Position numbers and translations under genes: made by a program
Assembly (NCBI GenBank): GCA_009617715.1
Contig: VTFK01000220.1
Coordinates: 372,001 to 436,000, forward strand
Direction of reading: 5' to 3'
Source of the DNA: Plectrocnemia conspersa
Lineage: Eukaryota > Arthropoda > Insecta > Trichoptera > Polycentropodidae
DNA length: 64,000 bases
Shown: positions 35,490 through 47,599 of the stretch, piece after piece
Numbering within the stretch: position 1 is the first letter of the stretch
Layout of the letters: each line of letters begins with the position of its first letter
Notes under the pieces: model-generated
The model's database searches: none
What the model saw: only the letters and a program-made list of their open reading frames with translations
What the model was told of the DNA's origin: nothing

Positions 35490-36075
35490 ACTATTTTTTA
35501 CTGTGATGTACACTAAGTGTACATGTCATCTTTTTATATTTAAAAATAATTAAAATACAAATAGAGTGTATTTTTATTCTTAGAGTTACAAATTAAAATT
35601 TTATTGCCATCAAATATTATATAATAATACAGAAAAAATCTATCAAATTAATTTAAATAAAAATAATTAACTACTTTTCTTACTGTGATAAATTGACATG
35701 TACACCGAATATACATGTCAACTTTTTATGTAAATATTTTTATTTCAACATATATTTAATAAAATTATTAAATTTCAGGTATTATTCCGCGAATCACTCA
35801 TATTAATATATAAGTAATTGTCAAAAGTAGCAAAAAAAAATATTCTGTCAACATGATCAGATTAATTTACTAAAACTGTCAAACGTGTTGCCAGTTGATT
35901 TATTTGTTTCACACGGAAGTGATGTACAGAGGTTTCCAATTTGATTAATCATTATTTTTTTAAATAAATATTTGTTTAAATGTTCGTACATTTTTAATCT
36001 TTCTGCATTTATACAAAAGAATCGCGATGTCCAAATTTTTTTAATTGTGTACACTGAGTGTACATCACAGGAACG
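35490..36075. repeat. recurrent TGTACACTNAGTGTACA palindromes, possible MITE
   Basis: CTGTGATGTACACTAAGTG then TACAT lies at about 35502-35525, and its inverted counterpart TGTACACTGAGTGTACATCA then CAG lies at about 36048-36069. Each contains a 17-bp palindrome (TGTACACTNAGTGTACA). A decayed direct copy lies at about 35681-35722 (TTACTGTGATAAATTGACAT, TACATGTCAAC), and GTGATGTACAG at about 35920. Inverted ends about 570 bp apart suggest a non-autonomous DNA transposon, with an internal duplication of about 190 bp. No clean target-site duplication was seen. Confidence 0.5.
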
Positions 36076-36139
36076 CGTGAATTTATTTTGCACCATAAGG
36101 ATAAGGTACAATTGCTTGATTACGCCTTAGTAAAATAGG

Positions 36140-36535
36140 TTGTCCTTAATGATAATGACGTTATTTAAAACATCTTTAAAAAAATTATACTGGTTTAGTA
36201 ACTCAATCATGATTGAATTCAATCTTCGAACATTATGCTGCGCGCTTCTGTTGAGAGCGGACGTACGCTCCGCGCGCCTTTCGCTCCTAGTGTACACAAT
36301 CTGTCTCGATCTTCACGCAGTTAAGCCACTACACAAAATACAAAATGAGAAGCTTCTCTTATTGATGAAAAATATACTATTTCCTGTTCTGAGGCTTATG
36401 AAACCAACGTTTGAAAAAATTCCTTTCAGATGCTCAAATAAAACCGCAAATCAGATAATCCAAGCAGCTCTTTTCAGATGCTATGACTACTACAAATCTT
36501 GGCAGGATGCTGATATTGCTCCAGTGCGCCAGTAA
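36140..36535 (+). other. unrecognised 131-codon ORF
   Basis: The longest ORF in the window. The N-terminal third is ordinary AT-rich low-information sequence. From about residue 40 it looks more protein-like (ADVRSARLSLLVYTICLDLH, then PTFEKIPFRCSNKTANQIIQ and FRCYDYYKSWQDADIAPVRQ). I recognise no domain. It sits between the palindrome element and an RT fragment (36.8 kb), so a decayed transposon gene is the likeliest reading. A short real gene cannot be excluded. Confidence 0.3.
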
Positions 36536-36779
36536 ACTAAAAATTGCACTAATGCTGGTTGAATATTTTTATGTCCGTTTTTAAACGGATAATTAACATA
36601 TTGACGTGGAATTCCTATAGCATCTGATATGAAACAAGAACTAGAAGTAGTAGGGACAAAATATATATTATAGTAGTCATTAACCTAATTATAAATAAAT
36701 TTATAAAGTAAACACTAAAACAATTAGCCTATTAACTGTCGTAATTCAAATTAAACTTTAAAATAGAATTATGCATTTG

Positions 36780-36930
36780 AAAAATCCCTGGGATTAAAAT
36801 AATTAACGATCAGTTTGATTTGTATGAAAATGAGTATGGGTCTTTTAATGAAGATATAGAAAAGCTTTCGACATGGTATGGCATGATTGTTTTATTCATA
36901 AGCTAAACAAATACAAATCCCTATTGTAAA
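36780..36930 (+). mobile_element. jockey-like RT fragment
   Basis: The plus strand reads DIEK, then after a one-base frameshift AFDMVWHDCFIHKLNKYKS over about 36857-36925. This is the (L)DIEKAFDxVWHxxLIxKL motif of the RT palm in jockey-type non-LTR elements. Only this block is recognisable. It differs from the 6.3-kb remnant. Confidence 0.75.
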
Positions 36931-37114
36931 AATAAGAATGGTTATAAACCAGTAACATGTATAATGTTTATAATTATTATGTTTGTAAAATTATTTATAT
37001 TATTGGAATATCCGAGATAAAAAATTAAAAAAATCTATTGAGTGACAAGTGCTGCATATAAAATATAAGAAACAAGAATTCCGACATCCAAGAATGTCCA
37101 TAATCTCGGAAACG

Positions 37115-37433
37115 TTAACCCATTCACGCCGACGTGTTTGCTATTTATTATTTTTTCGCACGTCGTACTCGTTTTTTCATATTCTTAAGTCTCGAGTTAT
37201 GCGAACAGAGTGAATTAATAATGAAAAAAAAAACACCTATAATAATATGTTAAACAAAGATGTACGTCATGAATATCTTAAGTATTATATGGCCGTATAA
37301 CCTTATCTGATATAATATTGTATTATATATACCGGAGCAACCCCCGAGCGCTAATTAAATTAATATATACAGTACACGTATGTAGACGGCGTTATGCTCT
37401 TTTTTATGTTCACAACGCACGCTAATGAGTTAA
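37115..37433. mobile_element. possible piggyBac-like MITE with TTAA ends
   Basis: A 319-bp segment bounded by TTAA at 37115-37118 and 37430-37433. The ends are imperfect inverted repeats: TTAACCCATTCACGCCGACG on the left, and TTAACTCATTAGCGTGCG as the reverse complement of the right. TTAA target sites and TTAACC-type termini are characteristic of piggyBac elements. No ORF. Confidence 0.45.
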
Positions 37434-37439
37434 TATCAT

Positions 37440-37640
37440 TAATTATGAAACGCTAGAACAGAAAAGAGAAAAAAACGCACACACACATGCATACACACGC
37501 GTGTAGTTGGTTGTTGGACACGTTTTTTCTTGGGTTATTGTGCGGCAACAATGGGCGTGAGTTGTGTGTGATGTTTGTCTTGAATGTTGTTTCCAATAAT
37601 GATACAATTAATCTCGATCGAATGATCGAATGATCGAATG
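37440..37640. promoter_or_regulatory. GC-richer patch with 8-bp tandem repeat
   Basis: Contains an ACACACACATGCATACACAC segment, GGCAACAATGGGCGTGAG, and three tandem GATCGAAT units at 37616-37639. No ORF. Could be a minor regulatory island. Confidence 0.28.
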
Positions 37641-37829
37641 AAATTGAATACTACGATTGTGTATGAATAATTAAATATATATCTACTAGTAATTATAATT
37701 TTTGATGCGATACTAAATTTATTAAAATATAAATCATAATTATTTTCAAGATATAGTAGTACGTAACATAAATTTTAGATCTACATAGACTTTCATTTTA
37801 AAAATATTATTTTAGCAAAATACCATGGA

Positions 37830-38960
37830 AAAACTATGATTCCGGGCCTTATGACAAAAATGCCATTTTATATATTTTTTAACATCGTAATATAATTTAT
37901 TGAATAAATAATAATATGTACGAGTTAACCCTTTCTATGCTACAAATAAATATAAAAATCAGTCACCGTTGCGACATATTTTCTGAAATCATAATTTATG
38001 CGAAATGTTTTAATAAGGCAAAAATACTTATTAAAAATATCTACTCATAACATATATCTGATAATAAGTCATGTTTTCTTTGCTGCTCAGTGTTGCCATA
38101 TAGTGAATTTACTGTCAATTATCAAGCGTTAATATTTATACTTTTTAAACAATGCGAATAGAATAAAGCACATCTAAACCAAATTTTGACCAATAGGAGA
38201 GCGCAAAAAAACAATTATCCCTTCTCAGAAGACAAAAATCCACGTCAAAAGCAATAAAATCGTGCCGTCGCCGTCGCAGTGGGAACGCTCGTTACCGAGC
38301 GTTCCCCTTTTGACGTGAATTTTGCCTTCTGAGAAGTGATAATTTTTTTTTGCTCTCCTTTGACCAAAAATTCGGTTTGAATATACTTTGATCAGTCCTT
38401 TTTTTATAATAAAAGTCTGAAGTAAAATTGGTAAGGATAGCTAGCATATTTTTAAGACCTAGCTTAATATCGAAATGCAGACAAACTATGGAGCAGTATG
38501 TAAGATGCAAAGTCTGTTTGTACTTATTTTTCCGCTTATTTTCCTCTGAGAGATGAGTTAGCTAAGCTTATATTTTGGACTTGACCTCATGAAAGTGCAT
38601 AAACTATAATTATTTTTTTGCGGTTTGGGTTTAAACAGCAAGTGGACGTTTCGCAACTATCATAGACATTTTAGAGCAGCATATTAGCGCCTATCAGTTA
38701 ATTATATGTTTGCTTGTAGAAATATATAACTACTATTAAAAATATATTTAGACTTCAATAGTGAAAATATAACTTTACTAAAAAATTCATATTTACTGTA
38801 ATATTTATACATCAGATCTAAATAAATAATGAATTAAGTATGTAAATATCTATATATATTACTACCAAATAATTTATATTTTCACATGTAAAAATGCATA
38901 TCTACTGGCGAAAATGTATTTCGATATGATTTTATTGAAATGACATATTTAAAAACATAT
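37830..38960 (+). mobile_element. family A fold-back element, copy A4 (most complete)
   Basis: The head GATTCCGGGCCTTATGAC near 37836 is followed by CGAGTTAACCCTTTCTATGC, TTTGCTGCTCAGTGTTGCC (near 38082), and the fold-back core at about 38175-38380, whose arms meet near GGGAACGCTCGTTACC. The right flank runs to about 38960 and matches A1 in reverse. The 72-codon minus ORF at 38292-38510 is a by-product. No transposase is encoded. About 1.1 kb. Confidence 0.82.
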
Positions 38961-39224
38961 TTTTGGGACAGATTCGGGACTATTTTTTTCTAGATTTTTT
39001 TTTATAAAAAATTACTGAAAACTAAATATGCTATTTATTTATTTTGCTGCATTAAATCTATTTGTTAAATTATCGATAATACAATATATAAAAACATTAA
39101 ATTCACATTTCTTTACTTATTCTGCATATTTATTATAGATATACAATTACTAATATGACTTTTTTGTGATAAATAATATAATATATATACATATATTGTA
39201 TATTTATAAAACATGATTAATGCT
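38961..39224. other. AT-rich filler
   Basis: Nothing recognised. Confidence 0.3.
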
Positions 39225-39350
39225 TTACAGCCTGGTAAACATAATCAACAAGCACTAAGTAAGTAATGACACACCATACTGAAATCAGTATTATCTATTT
39301 TATTAATAATAAACTGTCAATCGTTAGATGTTACTGTAAATGATTTAAAT
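39225..39350 (-). repeat. family S element fragment, copy S5
   Basis: CAGCCTGGTAAACATAA and CACTAAGTAAGTAATGACAC, ACTGAAATCAGTATTATC and GTTAGATGTTACTGTA align with S6 and, more weakly, with S3 and S4. The tRNA-like head is absent. Confidence 0.5.
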
Positions 39351-39769
39351 CATTTTAATTTTAATTAATAATCACGAAACTGATCAGTGAATTATAAAAA
39401 TGTAAATATCGCTCGGATTTATAATTATAATACACGCGATAAAAAATATTTTTTTATGGGAATTAAATTCAAGCTACATGGATGGAAAAAATAAAGCAAA
39501 AATTAGCTGATATCTAACTAATCATCTACCACTTAAAAATATTTTTAGTAACCGTATTTGCCAATATTTTATATTTAAAATTAATAAAACATGCAATTTT
39601 GTATAAGCATCAGTGCAATAACATAGATATAAAAAACGGCTACATCAATACTGAAAAAAAATTTAAAAATGAATTATTTAGGAATTAAATATTTCAAAAT
39701 AATTCAAATTATAATCCAGGCACAATCCAGGTGTTTCCAATCATATTAAACAAAATAGTTTACAGCCCT

Positions 39770-40010
39770 TGATCAAATCGGAAAAAATTGCGATAGACAC
39801 GCCAGCGTGCCAGATAAGATTGCCGCAAAATATTAAAAGGAATTAGTCGGTCGGTAATCTGATATGAAACGATACGATGTGTAACACTCTTGTACATATG
39901 TTACATACACACATAAGCATCGATCATCGTTCAACATCAAAGGGACTGAAATTTGATTCCAAGCTCTATACAAATAAAAAATAAAGCTCTAAAAGGTGTG
40001 AATTTTTTAC
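39770..40010. promoter_or_regulatory. GC-richer island
   Basis: Contains ATAGACACGCCAGCGTGCCA, a GGTCGGTAATCTGATATG segment and GCATCGATCATCGTTC. No ORF. Candidate regulatory element. Confidence 0.3.
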
Positions 40011-40309
40011 GGTCGGTTAGATACTCAAAATATATTAATATATACATATATGTATATAAAATTTTATGTATGATTTTTACAATATATAATGATACATAGT
40101 GTATATTGAATTCATATAAAACAGATTAAATTAATAATTTTTATATATAAACGCTCATACGTTTAGATGCATTAAATTTTACAACATAATTTAATATAAA
40201 TTATAATAATGTAATAAAACAGTCACAGGTGAAAAAATATTTTGCTTTAAATTAAAATTTTAAATTATAGGTGTTCATATATTTATTAAACGAAACCTTT
40301 TAAAGTGTA

Positions 40310-40670
40310 TTAATTGCATAAGTGTTTATTAATTTTGCGCATGCAAACGTCAAAGTGCAAAAAGTTTAAGGGCAGCTGCGTTTTTAGCTGGGTAATGCCG
40401 TGACGATATTCTGGTTCGTTAAATGCCAAGTTGTAAAACGAACCATTAAAAGTGAACCACGTTGCGAAGAGTCAGTATACGAGAACGTGTGTTTGTGTTT
40501 TAAACCTCAAACAACCCGTAATTAAACTTCATCTGGTCGTTAATCTTTCGCAATGAATTTATTGCCAAGAATCAACTGCAATAGAAGCGAATTCTGCGAC
40601 ATAAATCATTTCGTTCCAACCGAAAATCTGCACACGAATAAAAACCAAACGAAATTGAGTGATCCGAATA
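40310..40670. promoter_or_regulatory. candidate cis-regulatory island 14
   Basis: GC-richer, with GCGCATGCAAACGTCAAAG, GGGCAGCTGCGTTTTTAGC, GGTTCGTTAAATGCC, then GTAAAACGAACC (an inverted GGTTCGTT/AACGAACC pair) and CACGTTGCGAAGAG. Short AT-rich spacers lie between conserved-looking blocks. No ORF. Confidence 0.36.
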
Positions 40671-41929
40671 CGACTTCATTATATATAATAATATTATATT
40701 TACATACGTAAAATACCACAGACTGTTAGGTTTATATTTTTGTACTTAGCTAAATAACATAGAAGCGCAAAGTTGACGATTTTTACATTACCGTTATATG
40801 GTCTGAAAACGAACCACGGTAAATATCTGTGTTATTATTTATAACTTACAAGTGTGTTTGTTTTTAGTTTTGAAGAAGTTTGCTCATGATATTAAATATG
40901 AAAAAAACCTTCAAATATTTTTAATAAATATTTATCCATAGACTGTCCTACAAAAGCTACATCACAAGAAAAAAACTGCAATAACTGCCGCTTCTTATCA
41001 AACATTATATAAGCAAAATTTAAAGTGGTATTATATTAATTCGATATTTTTAATTTTTTACCTTAAATCAGGATTATAATACAGTATTTTCATATGTATA
41101 TATTTAACTTAATTAGAAGGAATAAAATGTTAACTTTCTTTGCTTCACATACGTAACAGCATTTTTATACAATCGCTAACATAATACAGTGTGTGCATTA
41201 AATTTATCACTTGCTATAAAATCTGTTGGTTTATCACTACTATCTATAACTGAATGACTTGTAGAGATGTAGGGACTAGTTTTGTTAAAACAGTATTTTG
41301 CCATAAGAAACCACTTCTTACGAGACGCGTCGATTAGATTTATTTCTGTGAAACTTAAATATATTTTTTCATAATAACGGATTTTTTTTACCGAGTTGAT
41401 GATAATATTTTAAAACTCTTTCAACATCTTTTAAAATAGGGTCCACGTATTAATATTATTAAAAATTTAATATGAAAGATTAAATCTTAGAATGGCTAAT
41501 ACAATACCAAAAATACGAAAAAGTGTTTTAAAAAAAAATAATAAGCATATTGTTTTTATTTAAATTTAATTGCTTTTAAACTTTATTTAATTGCAAGAAA
41601 TGTGCTGTATACAAAAAAATTTAGCTCTAGAAAAATCTTCTTATGCACTAGTAAAGGCAAGTTAAGTGCTCTACTAAGCGAAACAAAAAAAAGGGTAACA
41701 AAAATAATCCTATACACATACAGTTTTATTAAATAGCTTCGTACGAAAGCTCTGATTTTATAGATATGGTTCAACTTCTTTAGAAAAAAATTGATTTTTT
41801 TTTTAAGCTAAAATATTTATTATAATAAACAAAAAAGATCGATAATTTATATTTTATAAAGCGACGTTAAAAATATAAAATAATCTTAATATTGTCATTA
41901 ACAAAATAAATTTAATTAAAAATCATAAT
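40671..41929. other. AT-rich filler
   Basis: AT-rich. The last 300 bp (from about 41600) show weak similarity to the following tandem units. Nothing else. Confidence 0.3.
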
Positions 41930-42545
41930 TAATTTTAGCTTTCCGAATCCTTTGTAAACTAGCTACAGAGACACTGTACTTTACTGCAGTAAAGTGATAA
42001 AGTCATGAACGCGAAAGAAAAACTAGCACTAGAATTTATTTTAACTAAAGATACATCTCCAAAATAAATATCAGTTCATAAATTCAATGTTTTTAACAGC
42101 GACAGTGTTTTAAATTAAACCGAAATTGTGTCTATATAAGAAGAAAAACAGTTTAAAACACTGTCTGAATAAAGCCATATACACATAAAAAAATAATAAA
42201 TAAATTAATTTAATCGGTAGGATTAAATCACCAGTAATTTAAAATTTCAGAATTCTCTGATAACTAGTTACGGAAACAATAAATAAATATTAAAAAATCA
42301 TAAACTCAAAAGAAGCAAAAACTCCAAATAAATATGAAAAAAAATGATTTAAATTGCATTTCATTTTTATTAACAGATATTAATATCTGCTAATTAATTA
42401 AATATTTTAAAGTGTCGGCTTTTAAACTTGTGAGTATCTGAGAATAATAAGAATAATTTTATTTTCACTGAAACACTGTTTAAACAAAGCAAAGTAAACA
42501 GCAAAAAATGTGGCTTAAAAATTTCTATTTTATCATATGATTTTG
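41930..42545 (+). repeat. diverged tandem duplication, unit about 305 bp
   Basis: Two units start near 41932 and 42234. Matching landmarks in order are AACTAGCTACAGAGAC/AACTAGTTACGGAAAC, TCATGAACGCGAAAG/TCATAAACTCAAAAG, TCCAAAATAAATAT/TCCAAATAAATAT, TTTAACAGCGACA/TTAACAGATATTA and AAACACTGTCTGAATAAAGC/AAACACTGTTTAAACAAAGC. Flanking units may exist but are too decayed. Confidence 0.6.
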
Positions 42546-43889
42546 AGAGTAGATTTTAAAGTTTCAGAAAACAGCAATTGTATTTTAGTATATTTGCTGC
42601 TTTATTTTTCAGTTTCCTGTGTAATTTTACAAATTGTTTATTATACTTATGTCAGTTTATAACTGCATATTGAAAAATATCAAAATGCTAATTTTTTTCT
42701 GTATGAAGCATACAAAAAGTTTAGATCTAGTGTCTTTAAAATAAATACTCTTTGTATCGCTATTTGTATTCTTAAACTAGATATTGGTGCACTGATATCA
42801 AAAAAACATACTTAGTGTTCACTTGAAGAATAATATGTTATTATCTTTTATGTAATCGACTCATTGATAACATATGTTACACTGTAGAAAATAAATATTA
42901 GATTTTATATGCGGCCCTTGACAATTTTTTGTCTGGCAATGTATCATAAAAAATTTAAAAAAGTTAAATACCACTGCCCAAAAGGTCAATTATTTATATT
43001 GAAATTATAAATTGAAATCGAAAGAATTTAAAACGATTAAGCAAAGCGAGTCTCTACAACTAAAATGATCTGCGTTTAAGTTTGCACCAAAGTTGTTATT
43101 CGATTAATTTTTTTTCGCTGTTTTTGTTAAAATTTTATAATTTTATTGAAATGATCAAAAACATATAAATTATATATATAGCTTATTGCTTTTTTATATA
43201 GTTTTAATTATAACACAGATTTAAAAAAAAAAAAATATATTCACGGATTTTTGCTGTTAGTTTTTTACTCAACGTCTCGCTAAAAAATCTTTCGGCATCC
43301 TTATGAGGTAACTTCAATGAACACATTATTAAAATTGACGCATCTCGAAAGAAATCTGATTTTTGTTTAAGTGTATAAATAAATAATTACATTTTTATTG
43401 TTGTAAGTTTGAAATTTTGCTAAGACTATTGCTATATGATATTATTATATATTAAAAATATCTGAATTTTTTCACTTTTTTAAAAAAGGGTTTTTATATA
43501 CATATTTAAAAATATATTAAATATATTCCAAGATTTTTCTTAATTTAGAGGTTGATAAAATGCGGAAAGCCACCTTAAAAACTACATTTAATAAATTCAT
43601 AATAATAGTTTTTTTTCTTAAGAACAATATGCAAGTAATAAAAAAAAGTCAATAAAAAAATATATGGCATTTGCTTATGGAATAGATAGAAAATAGTAAA
43701 CCATTAAAAAAAATATTTTTGATATTATACATTTTTAAATTATCAAAATATTTTAACTAGTGAAGGTAAGTGGTTAACTGAGAGCCTGCTATTGCTTAGA
43801 ATAAGAAATACATTTTTAGAAAATGTCTCGTGTTTGCAAAGTGAACACTATATTTATGCTAATGTGGAATCAAACATGATCTATTTGAG
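42546..43889. other. AT-rich filler
   Basis: No gene found. GCGGCCCTTGACAATTTTT near 42912 could be a transposon end, but no partner was found. Confidence 0.3.
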
Positions 43890-44290
43890 GAGATGTTTTC
43901 ATTGCACTCATTTTAAGATAACCAACTTTCTATGTAATGGCGGACGTTAGAACCTCTTTTTACCAGTTTTTGCGTATATGGAAAAACACTTGTGACACAC
44001 GGATATATTAGAATTTGTAATGCCTACATTTTCTATTTGTTTTTAGAAATTCTCTGTGTGTGCGAAAGTGAACGAATAAATTGTATATCGAACAAGATTT
44101 TCTGCATCGCCGCTCGTTGCGCTCACGAGTGGAAAAAGTTGCACTTTTATCTCGATATATGTACTCGTGTGCATATGTAGCAACGCCCGTCGTGTAGCTA
44201 TGCGGCTTATTGGCTATGACTTCGATGGTGTATATAAAAAAATCACAGTTGTCCGCGTGTTCTAAAGATGTAACCAATAATTCAATATGG
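43890..44290. promoter_or_regulatory. candidate cis-regulatory island 15
   Basis: GC-richer, with GCATCGCCGCTCGTTGCGCT, CACGAGTGGAAAAAG and GCAACGCCCGTCGTGTAGC. Overlapping ORFs on opposite strands are not credible. GTATATAAAAAAATC near 44230 resembles a TATA box, but no downstream exon is visible. Confidence 0.33.
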
Positions 44291-44649
44291 TAGAGCGATT
44301 CTCATAAAAGTGTAAGAGAAAAATAATTTTTCAATATTAATAGGAGCGAATTATGGTAGATATATATTTTTTCTATGGCGCAATTATTGGTATATCATAT
44401 TGTATTACATATAACATACAATTATGGCATTATTGAAGACATACTTTACTGTAACTCCAATTTTCCATAAGCTCAGATGAGCCTTTCGCTTTATAAATAT
44501 TAATTTATAAATACAAAAAAGTGCTCCTTATCAATTTATTTCAGAATATTAAAATAAAGTATTGAGCTGATTTAAAACAGTCTGTCTACAAAATACCAAA
44601 ATTATAGTATAGTTCATAAATTGATTTTAAGATAATTTGACATCTTTTT

Positions 44650-45050
44650 TGGCTCATGTAGTCAAAAGCCTCTTTCAAACGAGCCCCCACTCCGTTCGGT
44701 CGGTTTTTGCGGTGGGCGCGAACGGGTTGGAAGGTTGAGGGTTGAGTCAGGGGTTTGGTTGTTGGTTGTGGGTAAAAAAAAGTGGAAAAAAACGTCGGAA
44801 AATGTCGTCGAAAACCGCTGAGTGGCCAACGTTAATGGGCGAAGGGTTGCTGCGGCTTAAGGGGGGCTATTTTTTCAGCTGTCGCAAAGGGGTTGGGGGC
44901 AAATTAGATTTGTCAACGTGCCTACAATCAGTGTGTGTATGTGCCACACGTATGTGTGTTCGAAGTATTGATTTACTGCGTGGCGACCACACGTGGACTA
45001 GCTGTGTTATTTTTTTTCAAACGCACGCAGATTGAAAACGTCTGAAAAAA
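44650..45050. promoter_or_regulatory. candidate island 16 with strong G bias on the plus strand
   Basis: From about 44700 to 44905 the plus strand is rich in G runs: GGGTTGGAAGGTTGAGGG, GTCAGGGGTTTGGTTG, AAGGGGGGC, AAGGGGTTGGGGGC. The right part has CCACACGTATGTGTG and GACCACACGTGGAC. The 97-codon plus ORF (44742-45035) is low-information. Candidate enhancer. The G-run layout could allow G-quadruplexes. Confidence 0.38.
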
Positions 45051-45928
45051 ATCACTTAATTTTAAAAACTCCGATATATTATCTATATTACGATTTATTT
45101 ATTAACAATAAATAAAGAACGTGTTTGTAAAAAAAATACAGAAATATTTTATCTTACATAAATTTGCTTACACTAAGTATTTATTAAAAAATAAATTTAA
45201 TATTATATATAGATAATAGAAGTACAGATTTTGAAAATAGTTAACTTCGGATTATTAGGTTGTAAACACGTATTTTAAAGTTTTAGTATTGTGGCCTTAG
45301 ACAATCTTGGATTATTGATAAAAAAATACACTTTTACCTGATCATAAAATATTATAAAAAAAATTCTACGGAGCAGCAAATTGTATGAAATTTATATAAA
45401 AAGCAATGCAACAGCTACTACAAAAATTATTTGTGAAATTTTTAGCGACATATTGGATATCAGATAATGACAGAGCTTAAAAAATTAAATCTGTTGTTTT
45501 TGATTTTCTTGATGAGCCTTGAAGTAGACCACACAACTTGGGGCATGGAATAATCATTCGAGCTAAAGTTAAAGCATATTCAACGATACTTAACCATCAA
45601 AGAAATATCAAAAAAGTCAGTACTTCGTAATTTACTATCCAAAGATGTTTGAAAAATATTGGCAAGAGCTAAAAGGGTGTTTGCATTCTCCATGAATTGC
45701 ACAATCACTACAGAATAACGAGGATGCAGAAAAAAACCAATTACAGACATTTCTCTAAACTCCTTTATTCAAACGTGACTATTAAAATCAGCGATTTTAA
45801 TTCTTACATAAATATATCTAGATTCAACCGTAGAAATATAAAATATCTTGTATTATATATCATATTTTATATTTTTTTATTTTAAACGATTTTGATATAT
45901 ATACCATTAACCATAAACAAGCTCTCAC
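45051..45928. other. AT-rich filler
   Basis: A slightly more complex stretch at 45440-45760 could be decayed transposon sequence, but no motif is recognisable. Confidence 0.3.
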
Positions 45929-46665
45929 TTAGGGCTTCCAAACCGATTTAAACCGAAATAACCAATTTTTTGGTCATCAAACCAATATTTTTTTATATTT
46001 TTAAATTACAGAAAGAATATAATTTGTATCTAAAAAATTATAAATACCGCACAAAATTAAATAATAAATTCTTACGCGAACCGACAGCGATAATAGTTTT
46101 TCTGTGAAAGGATCGGTCAATACCTGGTTGAGGTAAATTTTAAAATAACTAATATTTTACCGCCGTCAACTACACTTTCAATTATGTTTAATATCAGAAA
46201 TACTGAATAATAAATTAATAGATTAGCCTATTTTAAAAATATTATTTAAAAAAATAAATAAATTGCAATACGTGGTATATTTTTGTATTATATGATATTA
46301 AATATATTTTCTTTAAATTTAGGCTATGTATAAAACAGTGTTATGTATTTTATTTTTAATTTTTCCTAATTTTTTTACATTTATTATGCAAAATAATATT
46401 TAATTTATGTATATTCTTAAATAAAATTCATACTTTTTTTGTGCATTTCATTGTATATTTATGGTAATTTTATTATTAATATTATTAAACTTATAAGCAA
46501 TTACATTAAAAAAAATTATGCCTATTTTCTGAACACGTATTTACATATTTATTTTTTAAAATAAAAATTTTAAATATATCTTAATTATCCGAGGTTAAAA
46601 CCGGTTAACCGGTTTTTGCTTTGAGAAAAAAAGACAGAAAACCGGTTTAATTTTAGACGTCCTAA
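45929..46665. mobile_element. possible hAT-like MITE
   Basis: About 735 bp bounded by similar inverted ends: TTAGGGCTTCCAAACCGATT on the left, and TTAGGACGTCTAAAATTAAA as the reverse complement of the right. Subterminal AACCGG words occur on both sides (AAACCGAAATAACC; ACCGGTTAACCGGTTTTTGC). The interior is AT-rich and non-coding. No exact 8-bp target duplication can be read, so it is old or misbounded. Confidence 0.45.
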
Positions 46666-47599
46666 TAGTCACTGAAAGCAACAATGAAGCAATAACCAAT
46701 TATTACTTTTATTGAACATCATTGCTCGATATATAAAATGTAATATTGAGAGTTGCATTATAAGTTTATTAACAATTAAGCAATTTTTAAAAATAAATAT
46801 TATTTTATTATAAAGAATTGTAACAAATCTAGTATTAAAATTGGTTCAAACTGTCTAAAAACAAGATTTAAATGCACTATTTTTCTGGAAAAAATGTAAA
46901 ATAATACGTTTCAAAATAAAGTTTTTATGTAAAATTATTCTTCACGAGCTAAATAAATAAGCTAGTTCGTTTTAAAAAGATCAGTACATAGAAAATAACT
47001 AAATAAACGAAGAAGAGAAAAATGAAAACATAATAAGCGTTTATATTATAATATGAAAAAATCAAAAGATTTACTGTCACACCTTGACTAGAAAAATTCA
47101 GAAACATGTTAAGATTAATTTATCAAATAAACTTTGAGAGACATCAAGCCTTTCAACTACGCCGTATAAAATGACGTTCACATCAAATGCTTCTAAAAAA
47201 GTGTCGTAAAAACGCATACTTAATACTTTTAAGGTCAAGATTGGAGATACGGATAACTTGAGAATGTCGTTTGGGTTATATATGATTGCATTAGTGTTAA
47301 TTTGATTGAGCATTATGATCACGTTCATAGCCTCGTTTAATAAGATGAAATGAGGCATGAAGAAGATTTGTACTCAATTTAAATATACAGTACATCTTAA
47401 ATAACTCTTGCCATGTGATGCTAGCATTTATGACACTGCTTTAAGTGCGTGTTTTAAATAACTATGTCAATTTAATTAGTGCAATATTATTTTTAAACAT
47501 ATTCTTGAGTTATTTTTATAAATATTCAAAAATATACCGTGAAAGAAAAGCGACAATAAGGAACAATAGGAATATCTACTCAATAAATAAATCCATCTA
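46666..47599. other. AT-rich filler
   Basis: An 86-codon minus ORF (47098-47358) has no known domain. Plus-strand fragments in 47090-47450 look faintly transposon-like, but I cannot place them. Confidence 0.3.

Noticed and set aside
44225..44245. TATA-like GTATATAAAAAAATC as a promoter
   Set aside because: TATA-like words are common in this AT-rich DNA, and no initiator, downstream exon or ORF supports a start here.
44742..45035. 97-codon plus ORF
   Set aside because: Composition driven by G runs. No family similarity or splice support.
47400..47460. Plus-strand CDASIYDTALSAC resembling an RNase H motif of LTR elements
   Set aside because: Surrounding residues do not fit the RNase H pattern and no RT or protease block accompanies it.
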